Shown: positions 25,369 to 34,054 of the stretch, piece by piece
Numbering within the stretch: the first letter of the stretch is position 1
Layout of the letters: each line of letters begins with the position of its first letter
Assembly: GCA_963765285.1 (NCBI GenBank)
Contig: CAVXVR010000003.1
Span: forward strand, 1,054,001 to 1,118,000
DNA: 64,000 nucleotides
Source: CAVWZH01 sp963765285
GTDB taxonomy: Bacteria > Acidobacteriota > Terriglobia > Terriglobales > Acidobacteriaceae
Direction: 5' to 3'
The notes under the pieces: generated by a model
Seen by the model: only the letters and a program-made list of their open reading frames with translations
Databases searched by the model: none
What the model was told of the DNA's origin: nothing
Translations under genes and position numbers: made by a program

Positions 25369-25995
25369 CTAACCCGTTCCGGCACTCTCGCGCCGCTGGA
25401 ACGCTAGAGGGCGGGCAACCCGATGCGACCTGAGCGATACAGGCCGCCGGCTAACCTTGGGCAACAGGGACTCCTGCGCCAGTGGCAATTCTTCAAGGCA
25501 ACGCGTCTCGACCGCGCCGCTTTGACGAAGGATTTCTCGAGCCCACTGCGACTGTGCGAATTGTTCACACTTCACATAGACCAGCGCCCCCGAATCGCTG
25601 ATGAGTTCTTCGAGGTGCACCACTTCGGTTTCCGGGATGCACAGGTTCAGCAAGGTGGCTGCAATTCCCTGGCAAGAGGATGTCTTTGGCTCAACCATCA
25701 GGCAGTGCAAGAAATGGCGTGAGCGGATGAAGAAGCCGTCCCGCGGAATCACCACCGCGCCGAGCCGTAGGAGCCACTGCATTAATCCGGATGACGCATG
25801 ATCTGCCTCGGAGGACAAAAGTCTTAGGTCACGCATCAGCCTGGCGAGCGGATGACCTGCGGCGAGCAACAGACAGATACTCTCGTTGGCAAAACCAGCC
25901 TGGTTCAAGGTCTGGACAACGTACTCCAAGTCGACGTCAGGTGGGCACATACCATGCGTCGCGACACAGGTGGTATCGGCACTCGCGTTTACCAA
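25369..25995 (-). CDS. Hypothetical protein distantly like the YflT-type stress protein
   Basis: I do not know a named family. The start segment LEYVVQTLNQAGFANESICLLLA and the end segment ALVYVKCE...AREILRQSGAVET are arranged like the first and last parts of the YflT-like protein at 12322-12882 (VDELRAADFSNKEISVLFP and ILLSVHTE...AKEILQRTGAQD). The middle differs and lacks the glycine zipper. The frame is open up to 26229, but the extra 78 residues look non-coding; a TTG at 25995 with GGAAGGGGG upstream is the start I prefer. The ATG of MCPPDV is an alternative. It lies divergent from the ECF sigma gene. Confidence 0.6.
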   Translation of the reverse strand: MVNASADTTCVATHGMCPPDVDLEYVVQTLNQAGFANESICLLLAAGHPLARLMRDLRLLSSEADHASSGLMQWLLRLGAVVIPRDGFFIRSRHFLHCLMVEPKTSSCQGIAATLLNLCIPETEVVHLEELISDSGALVYVKCEQFAQSQWAREILRQSGAVETRCLEELPLAQESLLPKVSRRPVSLRSHRVARPLAFQRRESAGTG

Positions 25996-26658
25996 GAACC
26001 GCCCCCTTCCTTTGCTCCACCGGAACGGACAAGAACACGGTGAGTAGCAAAATTGTAGAGGCGGACCAACTCTCATGGCGATACGGTATGCACTGTAGAA
26101 AGACTCAGGAAAGGGACGAGAAAGCAGTCCCGCGACCCGCCTCATCACCAGGAGCGGCAGGTTGCACGCGAACGCAGCTCCCCAAGGACGGCCCTTTCGA
26201 TTAAGGCTGCCCTCCATTGATTTCTTCACCCAATTCTCCGCCTTACTACGAATGATTTCGACTTAGTGGAAAACTTGGCGAGAAGCAGGAGCCGGCAATT
26301 TTTTCAACCGCCGGCCCCTGCTCGTGGGGTGGGCAAAACAGCAGAACAATCTTGTAATGACGTGCAGCATAGGCGCCCACTCAGTCATCAGCAATCGGAG
26401 AGCGGCTGTAGGCGTGCTTGGGGTTTTGCGGTATCCGGAAGACTGGTTTGTCCTCCTGAAGTCCTTAGTAGGAAAGCAGTTCTCAGTGTGGCAGCGGATT
26501 TGGTACAGCAATAAACGAAACCCAGTAGGGGTTGCACCGGATAGAAGGTTTTTGACGCCGTCACTACCCTCCAGTGTGTGAAAGCGGTTTGGGACTCATG
26601 GATTGCGACTCGCTGAAATGAGGCCAACGTTTTCTTGAACCCTAGCCAGGAGGCGCAT
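25996..26658. other. Region between divergent genes, no supported gene
   Basis: Several short frames overlap on both strands, none with a family pattern. It holds a strong imperfect hairpin (26285-26321) and must contain the promoters of the sigma-factor gene and of the gene at 25369-25995. Confidence 0.45.
26285..26321. other. Long imperfect inverted repeat
   Basis: GCAGGAGCCGGC (26285-26296) and GCCGGCCCCTGC (26310-26321) pair at 11 of 12 positions around a 13-base loop that contains six T in a row. It may be a terminator, an RNA hairpin or a protein site; nothing nearby decides this. Confidence 0.45.
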
Positions 26659-27357
26659 GTGAACAGCGATTCTTCCGCTATCAAGGCCCAATTCGATTCT
26701 GAGCTCGTTGGCAGAGCTCAGCGTGGCGATGCCGATGCATTCGCAACTCTTTTTCACGCGCATAAAACACGTGTCTATTCTCTGTGCTTGCGCATGACCA
26801 ATAACACCGCGGAAGCGGAGGATCTGACACAAGACGCCTTTCTGCAGGTATTTCGGAAGCTGGCTACTTTCCGCGGCGATTCCGCCCTTTCCACCTGGCT
26901 TTACCGGGTTGCTGTCAACACCGTACTCATGCGCTTCCGCAAACGGTCGATCTCGCAATTGTCACTGGATGAACCGCGGAGCAAAAACCCCGACGCCAAG
27001 CCCTCGCCGCGCGAGTATGGCGCTAGAGACCGCCGGCTGGCCGGTTGCGTGGATCGTATCGCTTTGATCCAGGCGCTCCAGGAGCTACCCGAGGGTTACC
27101 GCACAGTCTTTTTGTTGCACGAAGTGGAAGGCTACGAGCACAGCGAGATCGCGTCTTTTCTGGGTTGTTCCACGGGAAATTCGAAATCTCAACTGCACAA
27201 GGCCAAAATGCGCATTCGCGAGCTGCTCACGAATCCCGGAGAAGCCCGGAATCAAGCCGCCCACGGTAAGCCGGGCCGGCGCCCATCCAAGCCTTTCATC
27301 GAACAATGGGAGTCGTTACTGGCCTCACAACCGCACACTACCGCCCCTGCAATGTAA
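26659..27357 (+). CDS. ECF-type RNA polymerase sigma factor
   Basis: The 232-residue protein has sigma region 2 at about 15-85 (ELVGRAQRGDADAFATLFH, AEDLTQDAFLQVFRKL, ALSTWLYRVAVNTVLMRFRK) and sigma region 4 at about 130-185 (IALIQALQELPEGYRTVFLL, YEHSEIASFLGCSTGNSKSQ). Regions 2 and 4 are joined without region 3, as in ECF factors of the RpoE kind. The GTG at 26659 was chosen because AGGAGG lies 5 nt upstream; a TTG eight codons above is in frame. A roughly 45-residue polar tail follows region 4. No anti-sigma gene is adjacent; the next gene is a SYLF protein. Confidence 0.94.
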   Translation: MNSDSSAIKAQFDSELVGRAQRGDADAFATLFHAHKTRVYSLCLRMTNNTAEAEDLTQDAFLQVFRKLATFRGDSALSTWLYRVAVNTVLMRFRKRSISQLSLDEPRSKNPDAKPSPREYGARDRRLAGCVDRIALIQALQELPEGYRTVFLLHEVEGYEHSEIASFLGCSTGNSKSQLHKAKMRIRELLTNPGEARNQAAHGKPGRRPSKPFIEQWESLLASQPHTTAPAM

Positions 27358-27506
27358 CGCGCAGGAATCAAACTGACGGCATTGCCGGTAAGGGGTCTTT
27401 GAACCACATTTACAGCACCGACTGGATGGAAGGTCAGCCAAGTGCGCTGCTACAGTCGGTGCCGAACAGACATCGAGTAGCAATTTGGCCGAGGAGGTTT
27501 TTTGAA

Positions 27507-28292
27507 ATGGTTCTACTATTGCGCAGACATGCCAGGCAGTATCTTTTGGCCCTGCTGGCGGTCGCCCTGGTTCTGGGGACGACGAGTTGGGCCGCTGACG
27601 ACAACGACAAGGACAACGATAAAGACCGCTCCGACATCGCGAAGCGCATTCAGGCATCCGCCAACGTGTTGGATGAAATCATGGGAACTCCTGACAAGGC
27701 GATTCCCGACAAGATCATGAGCGATTCCAAGTGCATCGCCGTCATTCCTTCCATGATCAAGATCGCTGTGGGTTTTGGAGGCAACCATGGAAAAGGCGTG
27801 GCGACGTGCAAGACGGATCATGGCTGGAGCGCGCCAGCGCCCATTACCATTACCGGCGGAAGCTGGGGACTGCAATTAGGCGGGCAGGCTGTCGATATTG
27901 TGATGGTCATCACCAATGACAAGGGGATGCAGCACTTGCTTTCCAGCAAATTCAAACTGGGCGCAGACGCTTCCGCCGCTGCCGGGCCGGTGGGGCGGGA
28001 AGCTGACGCTGGTACCGACTGGAAGATGAAAGCGGAAGTGTTGACGTATTCCCGCGCTCGTGGCATTTTCGCCGGCATCGACTTGAACGGATCGGCCATT
28101 ACGCAGGACAAGGACGAGACCCGCATTCTTTATGGAAAGATGATCGACTTCGCCGACATCCTTAACGGCAAAGTTCCTCCCCCGCGGGAAAGCGAGCCTT
28201 TCCTGGCCGCGGTAAGAAAGTACTCGACGCAGGCACGGGAGCAAGGACAAGTGGAGCACCCGAATCCTCCTGGACCTCCGCCCACCAACTAA
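27507..28292 (+). CDS. Secreted SYLF-domain (Ysc84-type) lipid-binding protein
   Basis: The 261-residue protein has a signal peptide (RRHARQYLLALLAVALVLG, cleavage near SWAAD), an acidic D/N/K-rich linker and a SYLF domain at about 50-235. The domain motifs include GTPDKAIPDKIMSDSKCIAV, GFGGNHGKGVATCK, GGSWGLQLGGQAVDIV and SRARGIFAGIDLNGS. SYLF domains bind phosphoinositides in eukaryotes; in bacteria the role is unknown, probably envelope-related. The ATG has GAGGAGG upstream. It follows the sigma factor by about 150 bp. Confidence 0.93.
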   Translation: MVLLLRRHARQYLLALLAVALVLGTTSWAADDNDKDNDKDRSDIAKRIQASANVLDEIMGTPDKAIPDKIMSDSKCIAVIPSMIKIAVGFGGNHGKGVATCKTDHGWSAPAPITITGGSWGLQLGGQAVDIVMVITNDKGMQHLLSSKFKLGADASAAAGPVGREADAGTDWKMKAEVLTYSRARGIFAGIDLNGSAITQDKDETRILYGKMIDFADILNGKVPPPRESEPFLAAVRKYSTQAREQGQVEHPNPPGPPPTN

Positions 28293-28317
28293 GAACCGTT
28301 CAGGAGTTTGTTGCGCG

Positions 28318-28350
28318 TGCGGCCGGGCCACAATTCAAGTCCCGGCCGCA
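28318..28350 (+). terminator. Rho-independent terminator
   Basis: TGCGGCCGGG (28318-28327) and CCCGGCCGCA (28341-28350) form a perfect 10-bp stem with a 13-nt loop, followed by GCTGTTTT. It lies 25 bp after the SYLF gene. Confidence 0.75.
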
Positions 28351-28589
28351 GCTGTTTTCCACCGCCCGACCGTCCGTCCAGCTTTTCAAACCCGCAAGCG
28401 GGAAGAAATTACGCGGGTCTGGGTTGGCCAAATGAACCGGACACAGCAAGTCGGTGAATCGTGGACGGTTAGGTTTGGCACACATTGTGCATATCAAGAT
28501 TCAGTTTCGTGAGCCCAAGAGGGCTACTTACTCTGCCAGGGAGTAGCCCGAGGGATTCGTCCGTCCCGGGCGCCGCTTGGAGCAAAGGC

Positions 28590-29249
28590 ATGAACCCATT
28601 CCGCATTCTCATCGCCGAGGACCATGAGATTGTGCGACGCGGGATTCGTGCCTTGCTCGAGCAGCATCCGGGTTGGGAGGTCTGTGGGGAAGCCGAGGAC
28701 GGCCGGGAAGCAGTGGAGCGCAATCAGACTTTAAGACCAGATCTCGTCGTGCTGGATGTCGGCATGCCCAATCTCAACGGTCTCGACGCCGCAAAGCAAA
28801 TTGCTTTACACACCCCGCTCACTCGCGTCCTCATACTCACCATGCATGATTCTGAACAGGTCGTGCGCGACGCATTGGCCGCCGGCGCCCGGGGATTCTT
28901 GTTGAAGTCAGATGCCGGCCGTGATCTGGTATCCGCCGTCGAGGCACTGGAACGCCACGGAACATTTTTCACGTCAAAAGTCTCCGAGCTCGTGCTGGAA
29001 GGGTATCTGAATCCGCACCAGGCTCTGACAGCGGAGCCGGCCCCCAGAAATCGGCTCACCCCACGCGAACGCGAGGTTGTGCAGCTTCTGGCGGAGGGGA
29101 AGACCAGCAAGGAAGTGGCGGTCGCTCTGAATCTGAGCGTAAAGACGACAGAAACTCACCGCACCAACATTATGCGAAAACTTGACCTCCACTCCGTCGC
29201 CGACCTTACTCTTTACGCAGTGCGCAACGGTATCGTCCAGGTGTTCTAG
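28590..29249 (+). CDS. NarL/FixJ-type response regulator with LuxR DNA-binding domain
   Basis: This 219-residue regulator has a receiver (Asp56 in LVVLDVGMPNLNG; Lys in FLLKSD) and a LuxR-type helix-turn-helix at about 150-212 (LTPREREVVQLLAEGKTS, ETHRTNIMRKLD). It is very similar along its length to the regulator at 15443-16141, so they are paralogues. The ATG has GGAG about 8 nt upstream; the frame extends up by 35 codons without domain content. It is preceded by a terminator and is probably transcribed from its own promoter. Confidence 0.95.
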   Translation: MNPFRILIAEDHEIVRRGIRALLEQHPGWEVCGEAEDGREAVERNQTLRPDLVVLDVGMPNLNGLDAAKQIALHTPLTRVLILTMHDSEQVVRDALAAGARGFLLKSDAGRDLVSAVEALERHGTFFTSKVSELVLEGYLNPHQALTAEPAPRNRLTPREREVVQLLAEGKTSKEVAVALNLSVKTTETHRTNIMRKLDLHSVADLTLYAVRNGIVQVF

Positions 29250-29459
29250 GAAGTGACAGACATCTGAAATCCGCTCCGGCGACTATAAGGCGAGTTCTCA
29301 AACCCTCTACGTGCTTTACCGGATTTCGCTTCTTCCCCCTTGAGCCATATGCTGAATTCCAAGGATTCGATTTTCTTCTCGTGGTTCGAGTCCGCGCAGT
29401 CAGGCTGGAGAACTCGCATTGCCTGACTCGGAATTCGCTCTGGTGCAAAGGAACCATGC

Positions 29460-29885
29460 GTGGAGGATTCTACGGCAAGCGCACGACGAGTCCTGGTGCT
29501 GTGTCGAGACGCCGCAAATGTCCGGGCGATAGAAGAAGCGGTTGAGCCCTGGATGTTTCGCACCGCAGTGTGCGCCTCGCTGCAGGAGTGGCGAGACTTG
29601 GCGGACGGAAAAGACTTCGCAGTCGCCTTTTGCGATGACTGTTTTGAGGGTGGAACCTATCGGGATTTTCTGGCAATGATGCCTCGTCCTCGCAAATTAC
29701 CCGTGGTCGTCCTGATTTCTGAATCGAACCAGTACGAGGCCTCCCGCGACGCGGTGGCGTTGGGCGCATTCGACGTGATTCCCAATCCGTGCTCCAAACA
29801 GGACGTGCAATGGGTCGTCATACGCGCACTGAAGCAGGGGCCGGCCCCTCAGATTCGGGCGATCCCTCTCCACTCCCGCCCTTAA
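29460..29885 (+). CDS. Degenerate receiver-like protein
   Basis: The 141-residue protein is arranged as a CheY-like fold: first strand VLVLCRDAANVRAIEEAV, a central strand AVAFCDDCFEGG, then LPVVVLISES and AFDVIPNPCS. The acidic pair after the first strand is replaced by C-R-D, and the usual Lys of strand five is replaced (I-P-N-P). The Asp in CDDCF may still accept phosphate, but the site looks atypical. The start is a GTG at 29460 without a clear ribosome-binding site. It lies among receiver genes and may be a pseudo-receiver. Confidence 0.75.
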   Translation: MEDSTASARRVLVLCRDAANVRAIEEAVEPWMFRTAVCASLQEWRDLADGKDFAVAFCDDCFEGGTYRDFLAMMPRPRKLPVVVLISESNQYEASRDAVALGAFDVIPNPCSKQDVQWVVIRALKQGPAPQIRAIPLHSRP

Positions 29886-30102
29886 TCTGACACTCACTTC
29901 CCAAAAGGAAACGGCGATGCGTGACTCGTCTTGACGCCGTTCTACTTCAGACGAGTCCAAACAGGGAAACGACAAAAACCTGCGCCGCAACGGCGTTGCC
30001 ACGTGGATTACTGTTTAAGGCTACCCTGAGACGCGTGCCGGGTGTATCGGGTCTTTCGCATAGATGCGCAGTCCCGAAAGCTGTAGAAGAAAGAAAGATC
30101 TC

Positions 30103-30282
30103 TCACGCCTGAGTGCATGACGACCTCGAGTTGGTCTTGAGGCCTTCTATCTGTTCCTGATGATCGAATGCCACAAGAATCTGACGGATAAGAGAAGACA
30201 ATTTCTCGGGATCGGGCTCCGTCGCTGCCGCCGCGCACAGTTCTCGCCAGTCCTTTTTACCACCTTGCTCCCTGGTCATCAT
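30103..30282 (-). CDS. Small 'EPDPEK' family protein
   Basis: This 59-residue frame starts at an ATG with AGGAG 8 nt upstream. It contains DWRELCAAAATEPDPEK and then a helix SSLIRQILVAFDHQEQ, which closely parallels the protein at 6450-6656 (ELYRAAFAEPDPEK, then LLSEVKKALDDWEQ). The C-terminus is short and Ser/Arg-rich. The function is unknown. The shared pattern and good start site are the evidence for coding. Confidence 0.65.
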   Translation of the reverse strand: MMTREQGGKKDWRELCAAAATEPDPEKLSSLIRQILVAFDHQEQIEGLKTNSRSSCTQA

Positions 30283-30552
30283 TCATCACGCTCCTGTCTA
30301 TACCCGACTGCAAGGAGCAACTTCCGTGCCACCCGGCTAAGTTGCTGATTGCTAACAGAGGGAGGCTGAGTTCATGTGTAATTTCGCCATCCCGTTTGGA
30401 ACAAAGTATGGCCTTGAGACCCAAAAAAGCACTTGGCCGCTATGGCTGGTATCACTTCGTTTCATTGCGCGTGCCGGGTTGTCTCAGTCAGGCCTTCCAT
30501 GTATTGCCGGATAACCAGGCGGCGCGTATGTTTGCCTTGATGAGGAATTTTC

Positions 30553-30963
30553 TTGAATCCCTTTTCGCTGGGTGAAGAGCGGGCGATTCGCATCCTGGTA
30601 GTGGATGACAATTCGGTGGTGCGAAGCTCTCTTCGGGCAGTTCTGGAGCAGCAAGCCGGGTGGCGAGTGTGTGATGAAGCTTGCAGCGGCCAGGAAGCCG
30701 TGGACCGGTTTCGAGAAATTCAGCCCGATGTCGTTGTGCTTGATTTCCAGATGCCGGAGATGAACGGGCTCGATGCCGCCCGCGTGCTGACTCAGCTTTC
30801 TCCGAAGACTCCGATTCTCATGGTGACGCTATACCTGTCTAAGCAGTTGTCTGAAGCAGCCCGCAGAGTGGGAATTCGCGGCGCCTGCTCGAAGACGGAT
30901 ATCGGCTCCGTAATAAATGGAGTGGGAGCGTTGTTGCGGGAGGAAACCTACTTTCCGAGTTAA
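30553..30963 (+). CDS. Receiver-only response regulator
   Basis: The 136-residue protein is a receiver with acidic pair in LVVDDNSVVRSSL, phospho-acceptor Asp64 in VVLDFQMPEMNG and Lys in ACSKTD. No output domain follows. The start is a TTG with GAGGA about 6 nt upstream; no ATG or GTG fits before the first strand. It ends 3 bp from the end of the convergent CHASE3 kinase gene. Confidence 0.88.
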   Translation: MNPFSLGEERAIRILVVDDNSVVRSSLRAVLEQQAGWRVCDEACSGQEAVDRFREIQPDVVVLDFQMPEMNGLDAARVLTQLSPKTPILMVTLYLSKQLSEAARRVGIRGACSKTDIGSVINGVGALLREETYFPS

Positions 30964-30966
30964 CCC

Positions 30967-32304
30967 TTAGTCTGCAGCTGACGCGTTCGGCGCTTGGGTC
31001 TCATTGGCGAGTGGCAAGGTTATAGAGATCAGCGTTCCAGGTTCGCCAGGTCGGATGTTAAGCTGTCCCCCAAGTTCGCGGGCCCGCTCTTGCATTCCTG
31101 CCAGTCCGACCCCGGAGTTCCTTCCATGGGAGAAATTCTTTAGGAAATCTGCCGGGATGCCTTTCCCGTAGTCCCTTACTGTGAGAGAGACCCGGCCGGG
31201 CAAAACGGTCAGGACAATGTCGGCCTTCGAACTGCCGGAGTGGCGGTGAATGTTTGTGAGACTCTCCTGCAAAATACGGAAAAGGCCGAGCGCCACGGGC
31301 TTGGGCAGTTGATCCACACTGTCGGGGAGTTCGATTTTGACTTCGATCCCACTGCGCTGTCCAAATCCTTCCAGGTACCACTTGGCAGCGGAGGAAAAGC
31401 CTGCTTCATCCAAAAGCGGAGGATGCAGCAGATGAGAGATCGTCCGCGTTTCGGCCATGGCTTGGTCCAGAAGCTGAATCGCTTCCACGAAAAGACGTTC
31501 CTGGCGGTGCGTGGAAAACATTTCCAGGTTCATCTTCACGCCGGCAAGGAATTGCCCGAGACTGTCGTGGAGTTCACGGGAAAATTTCCTGCGTTCTGCG
31601 TCCTGCACTTGCAACAATCGGCCCGTGAGCCGGCGGAGCGACTCTTCCCCGGCCCGCGCGATCCGCTCGGCCTGTTCTCGCGACGCGAGCTCGGCGGAAA
31701 GAAGCCGGTAATGCAGCACAAGCAAACCCAGGGCGAGGAAGAAGGTGACCAACAAGCTGGTGGCCGCGAGAACCAACAGGCGGTGCGAGGTCTGCTCCCG
31801 GATTTCGAGCAGACGTTGTTCTTCTTCGCGCATACGCTGCACGATCAAGCTGATTTCAGAAGCGAGGGGAAGGCTCAGATTCTGTAACTCGGCTTGCCGC
31901 TGCTCATCCTGAGGTGATTTCTGTTTCAATTGGACAGATTCCTGAAGAAGAGCAACCCGGCGAGCCGTCAACTCTTCCAGGCGGGCGCACAACTCCTGCT
32001 GTCTCGGATTGTCCTGGGTGAGCTCTCGCAAATGCAAGAGCTGGCCCGGGATATTGCGGGTCGCGGCCTCAAACTGACTTAAATACTCGTTGGTTTCGGA
32101 GATCAGGTAGTTGCTTCGCGCTCGTCCGGCCCAAACCACTGTGGAATCGATATCTCCCAGGGCGGCCCGGACCTGATACGTATGAAAGACCCATTTTTCA
32201 CTTTCCAGGAGGCGCGTGATGGTGACGTAACCGGCCAGTGCGCTCAAGCACAATAGGGCGACCGCCGATGCGAACGCCGCTTGAGCTTTCCTGCGTGGCG
32301 ACAT
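30967..32304 (-). CDS. CHASE3-domain membrane histidine kinase (HisKA_3 type)
   Basis: This 445-residue kinase has a membrane helix at about 9-32, a periplasmic CHASE3-like helical sensor domain (about 36-172), a second helix at about 175-200 (LLVLAATSLLVTFFLALGLL), a HisKA_3 domain with His near 243 (RKFSRELHDSLGQ) and a HATPase at about 330-437 (ESLTNIHRHS, DYGKGIP, GVGLAGMQERA). The signal is unknown; CHASE3 domains sense extracellular cues. The receiver-only gene converges with it and the two tiny helical proteins lie just upstream on the same strand. Confidence 0.94.
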   Translation of the reverse strand: MSPRRKAQAAFASAVALLCLSALAGYVTITRLLESEKWVFHTYQVRAALGDIDSTVVWAGRARSNYLISETNEYLSQFEAATRNIPGQLLHLRELTQDNPRQQELCARLEELTARRVALLQESVQLKQKSPQDEQRQAELQNLSLPLASEISLIVQRMREEEQRLLEIREQTSHRLLVLAATSLLVTFFLALGLLVLHYRLLSAELASREQAERIARAGEESLRRLTGRLLQVQDAERRKFSRELHDSLGQFLAGVKMNLEMFSTHRQERLFVEAIQLLDQAMAETRTISHLLHPPLLDEAGFSSAAKWYLEGFGQRSGIEVKIELPDSVDQLPKPVALGLFRILQESLTNIHRHSGSSKADIVLTVLPGRVSLTVRDYGKGIPADFLKNFSHGRNSGVGLAGMQERARELGGQLNIRPGEPGTLISITLPLANETQAPNASAAD

Positions 32305-32343
32305 GGTTTGAAATATGCGATCTGTCTCGAAAGGCTACAAGTC

Positions 32344-32577
32344 CTAGTTCCCGTTCCGACTGCTCGCGGCGTCCGCCGGCCGCTTGCGCTTTTCGAGTTC
32401 TGTTGTGAGCCGCAAGAGCTTTTCCGGATCTTTTTCGATGCTCGCATGCCGGCGGATTCCCTGCCACTGACGCTCCAGTTGTTCCGCCCACGCCTCTGCT
32501 TTTACCCCGGACCGTGTGCAGGAGTTGCGGCAATTTCTAGTCCCGGAGGAGACCCGGCAAGAGAACGGGCGGTTCAT
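32344..32577 (-). CDS. Small 'DPEK' family protein
   Basis: This 77-residue protein has a basic Cys-containing N-terminus and a core EAWAEQLERQWQ...IEKDPEKLLRLTTELEKRK, the same D-P-E-K plus Leu-rich helix as at 6450-6656 and 30103-30282. Its ATG overlaps the stop of the preceding gene (ATGA at 32574-32577), so the two are translationally coupled. It starts 39 bp before the CHASE3 kinase stretch on the same strand. The function is unknown. Confidence 0.65.
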   Translation of the reverse strand: MNRPFSCRVSSGTRNCRNSCTRSGVKAEAWAEQLERQWQGIRRHASIEKDPEKLLRLTTELEKRKRPADAASSRNGN

Positions 32578-32870
32578 GACGCCGCCCCAATTTCGCCCGG
32601 GCCGGAATGCGGCGATTCGGGTTTACATTCAGTTTTCACGATGACGCGCAATCCTCGCAGCGCATCTTGGAGGGCCCGCCGCTCCTCCTCGGAACTGCAA
32701 TCGTCCTGCCTCAGATCTGCAATTCTTTGCTGGATCGCCCGCGCCGCCTCGTCGATTCGGTGTCGCAAAAGTTCGGGGCACGCCTCCACCAGAGCGGCCC
32801 GGTATAAATCTTCCCACGCGGCATTTGTGCTCACGGTCTTACCTGGGTCTTCCACTTTCCAAGGGTACAT
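32574..32870 (-). CDS. Hypothetical small helical protein, paralogue of the protein at 3622-3921
   Basis: The 98-residue protein has the same spaced pattern as the 3622-3921 product (W-E-D-L-Y-R-A-A-L-V-E, RIDEAARAI, EERRALQDAL). I know no named family. Its stop overlaps the next gene by 4 nt, and the CHASE3 kinase follows, giving an order of helical protein, DPEK protein, kinase on one strand. This suggests a shared signalling role. Confidence 0.7.
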   Translation of the reverse strand: MYPWKVEDPGKTVSTNAAWEDLYRAALVEACPELLRHRIDEAARAIQQRIADLRQDDCSSEEERRALQDALRGLRVIVKTECKPESPHSGPGEIGAAS

Positions 32871-33010
32871 TTCCCACTAAGAAAAGGGTGGGAATATTAG
32901 TTGGCAAGAACTAAAGAAACCGGACGAAAACAACCCACTCTGCCCCAGTGCGCTTACGGATATATAAAGTATTATAAAAATACCACAAACGTAGATAATA
33001 AAATGGAGGC

Positions 33011-33038
33011 TTGACAATACGAAACAGGATAATATACA
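33011..33038 (+). promoter_or_regulatory. Candidate sigma-70-type promoter
   Basis: TTGACA (33011-33016) and TATACA (33033-33038) are separated by 16 bp in an AT-rich stretch, 35 bp before the ATG at 33073. It is the clearest -35/-10 pair that I see in the window. Confidence 0.5.
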
Positions 33039-33072
33039 TACACTCTAACGTTCATCTTAGTACGAGGTGCGT

Positions 33073-33366
33073 ATGCCTAAAGAAATCTCGAAGACGCAGA
33101 AGACCCCTGCGAAATACCAACGCGTCTCTTTGGCCGATATCCGGAGGAGCCGGCGCGGGAAGCATCACGATCTGGTTGGAGGGATTTTCCAGGACCTGGA
33201 AACGTTGCCCGTAGGGTCCGCGATCAAGATTCCGCTGGCGGAGGTGGATGGTATTACGCTGGCCAACCTTCGATCGGCCGTTCATCGCGCGTCCGCCTCG
33301 CGAAACCTGGGAATCGAGACTCTGTCAGACGAGGAAAGTTTCTACATCTGGAAGGCATCGAAATAG
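33073..33366 (+). CDS. Hypothetical protein
   Basis: I do not recognise this 97-residue protein. It has a basic N-terminus (KTQKTPAKYQRVSLADIRRS), then a segment GSAIKIPLAEVDGITLANLR and a C-terminal helix/strand ending in SFYIWKASK. The pattern suggests a small folded domain. The ATG has GAGG upstream and a plausible promoter lies at 33011-33038 in an AT-rich stretch. Both support a real gene. Confidence 0.7.
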   Translation: MPKEISKTQKTPAKYQRVSLADIRRSRRGKHHDLVGGIFQDLETLPVGSAIKIPLAEVDGITLANLRSAVHRASASRNLGIETLSDEESFYIWKASK

Positions 33367-33488
33367 TAAGGTGTCGACGCTGGATGTCATTGGTACTCAG
33401 AGTCCGGTAAGAGCCTACAGAGGGCGACCAGAAATCCGGCCCGTCGCAGCTCATGTCGACCATCCGGCGCCGATTACCGGCGGTTCAA

Positions 33489-33695
33489 TCATCGCCTTGT
33501 GCCACGCTGCCCCGAAGTACCCGGAGTCCTCATTGCGTAGTTAGCCCATTCCCATTCCGCAAGCCAGTGTCTACGGCACCTGCCGCCGCATTGGAATTCC
33601 ATCATGCTTCCGCCGCACTGTGGGCAGACCAGATTGATGATCGAGGAAATGATGCTTGAGTTGAGTTCCCCCGGTAGCGCGTCGATTATCCGCAT
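33489..33695 (-). CDS. Small zinc-ribbon-like protein
   Basis: The 68-residue product has CPQCGGSM followed by CGGRC, a C-x2-C...C-x3-C arrangement that could bind zinc. The ATG has AGGAGG 6 nt upstream, which strongly supports the start. The function is unknown. It lies convergent to the 33073-33366 gene. Confidence 0.6.
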   Translation of the reverse strand: MRIIDALPGELNSSIISSIINLVCPQCGGSMMEFQCGGRCRRHWLAEWEWANYAMRTPGTSGQRGTRR

Positions 33696-34054
33696 GTTCG
33701 CCTCCTGTCTTGAGGGGCATGCACGCGCAGTGCCAAGCGCAGTGCCAAGCGCGAAACGCAGACGACAAAACTGCTGACCAGGCAACGGGTCAATGCACCC
33801 GTCCGCTCCGATACGACCTTTGGCAAGCATTTAGCAAGTGACAGGCATAGTCCCTGCGCGCCGTGCCGGGATCTGCTGCCCTCTCAGGGCTAATCGACCG
33901 TAACCCATTGAAAAAGTCTGTCTGGTACTTCCTTCTGCCTTGCGTCTCGCATTTGGCAATGCGCTTGCGCGTGGTGTCTGGGTGGGCTGGCTTCATGGAT
34001 GCTATTTGGTTTCACTAAGGGCAGGCCGACGAGGAAAAATCATGAGGAGGACAC
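33696..34054. other. Intergenic region with a short tandem repeat
   Basis: No supported gene. GCGCAGTGCCAA occurs twice in tandem (33725-33748), followed by GCGC. A minus-strand frame at about 33790-33996 lacks family signals. Confidence 0.45.

Noticed and set aside
29923..29957. Inverted repeat GACTCGTCT/AGACGAGTC after the degenerate receiver gene
   Set aside because: The stem is 9 bp with a 17-base loop and no T run, so neither terminator nor operator can be supported.
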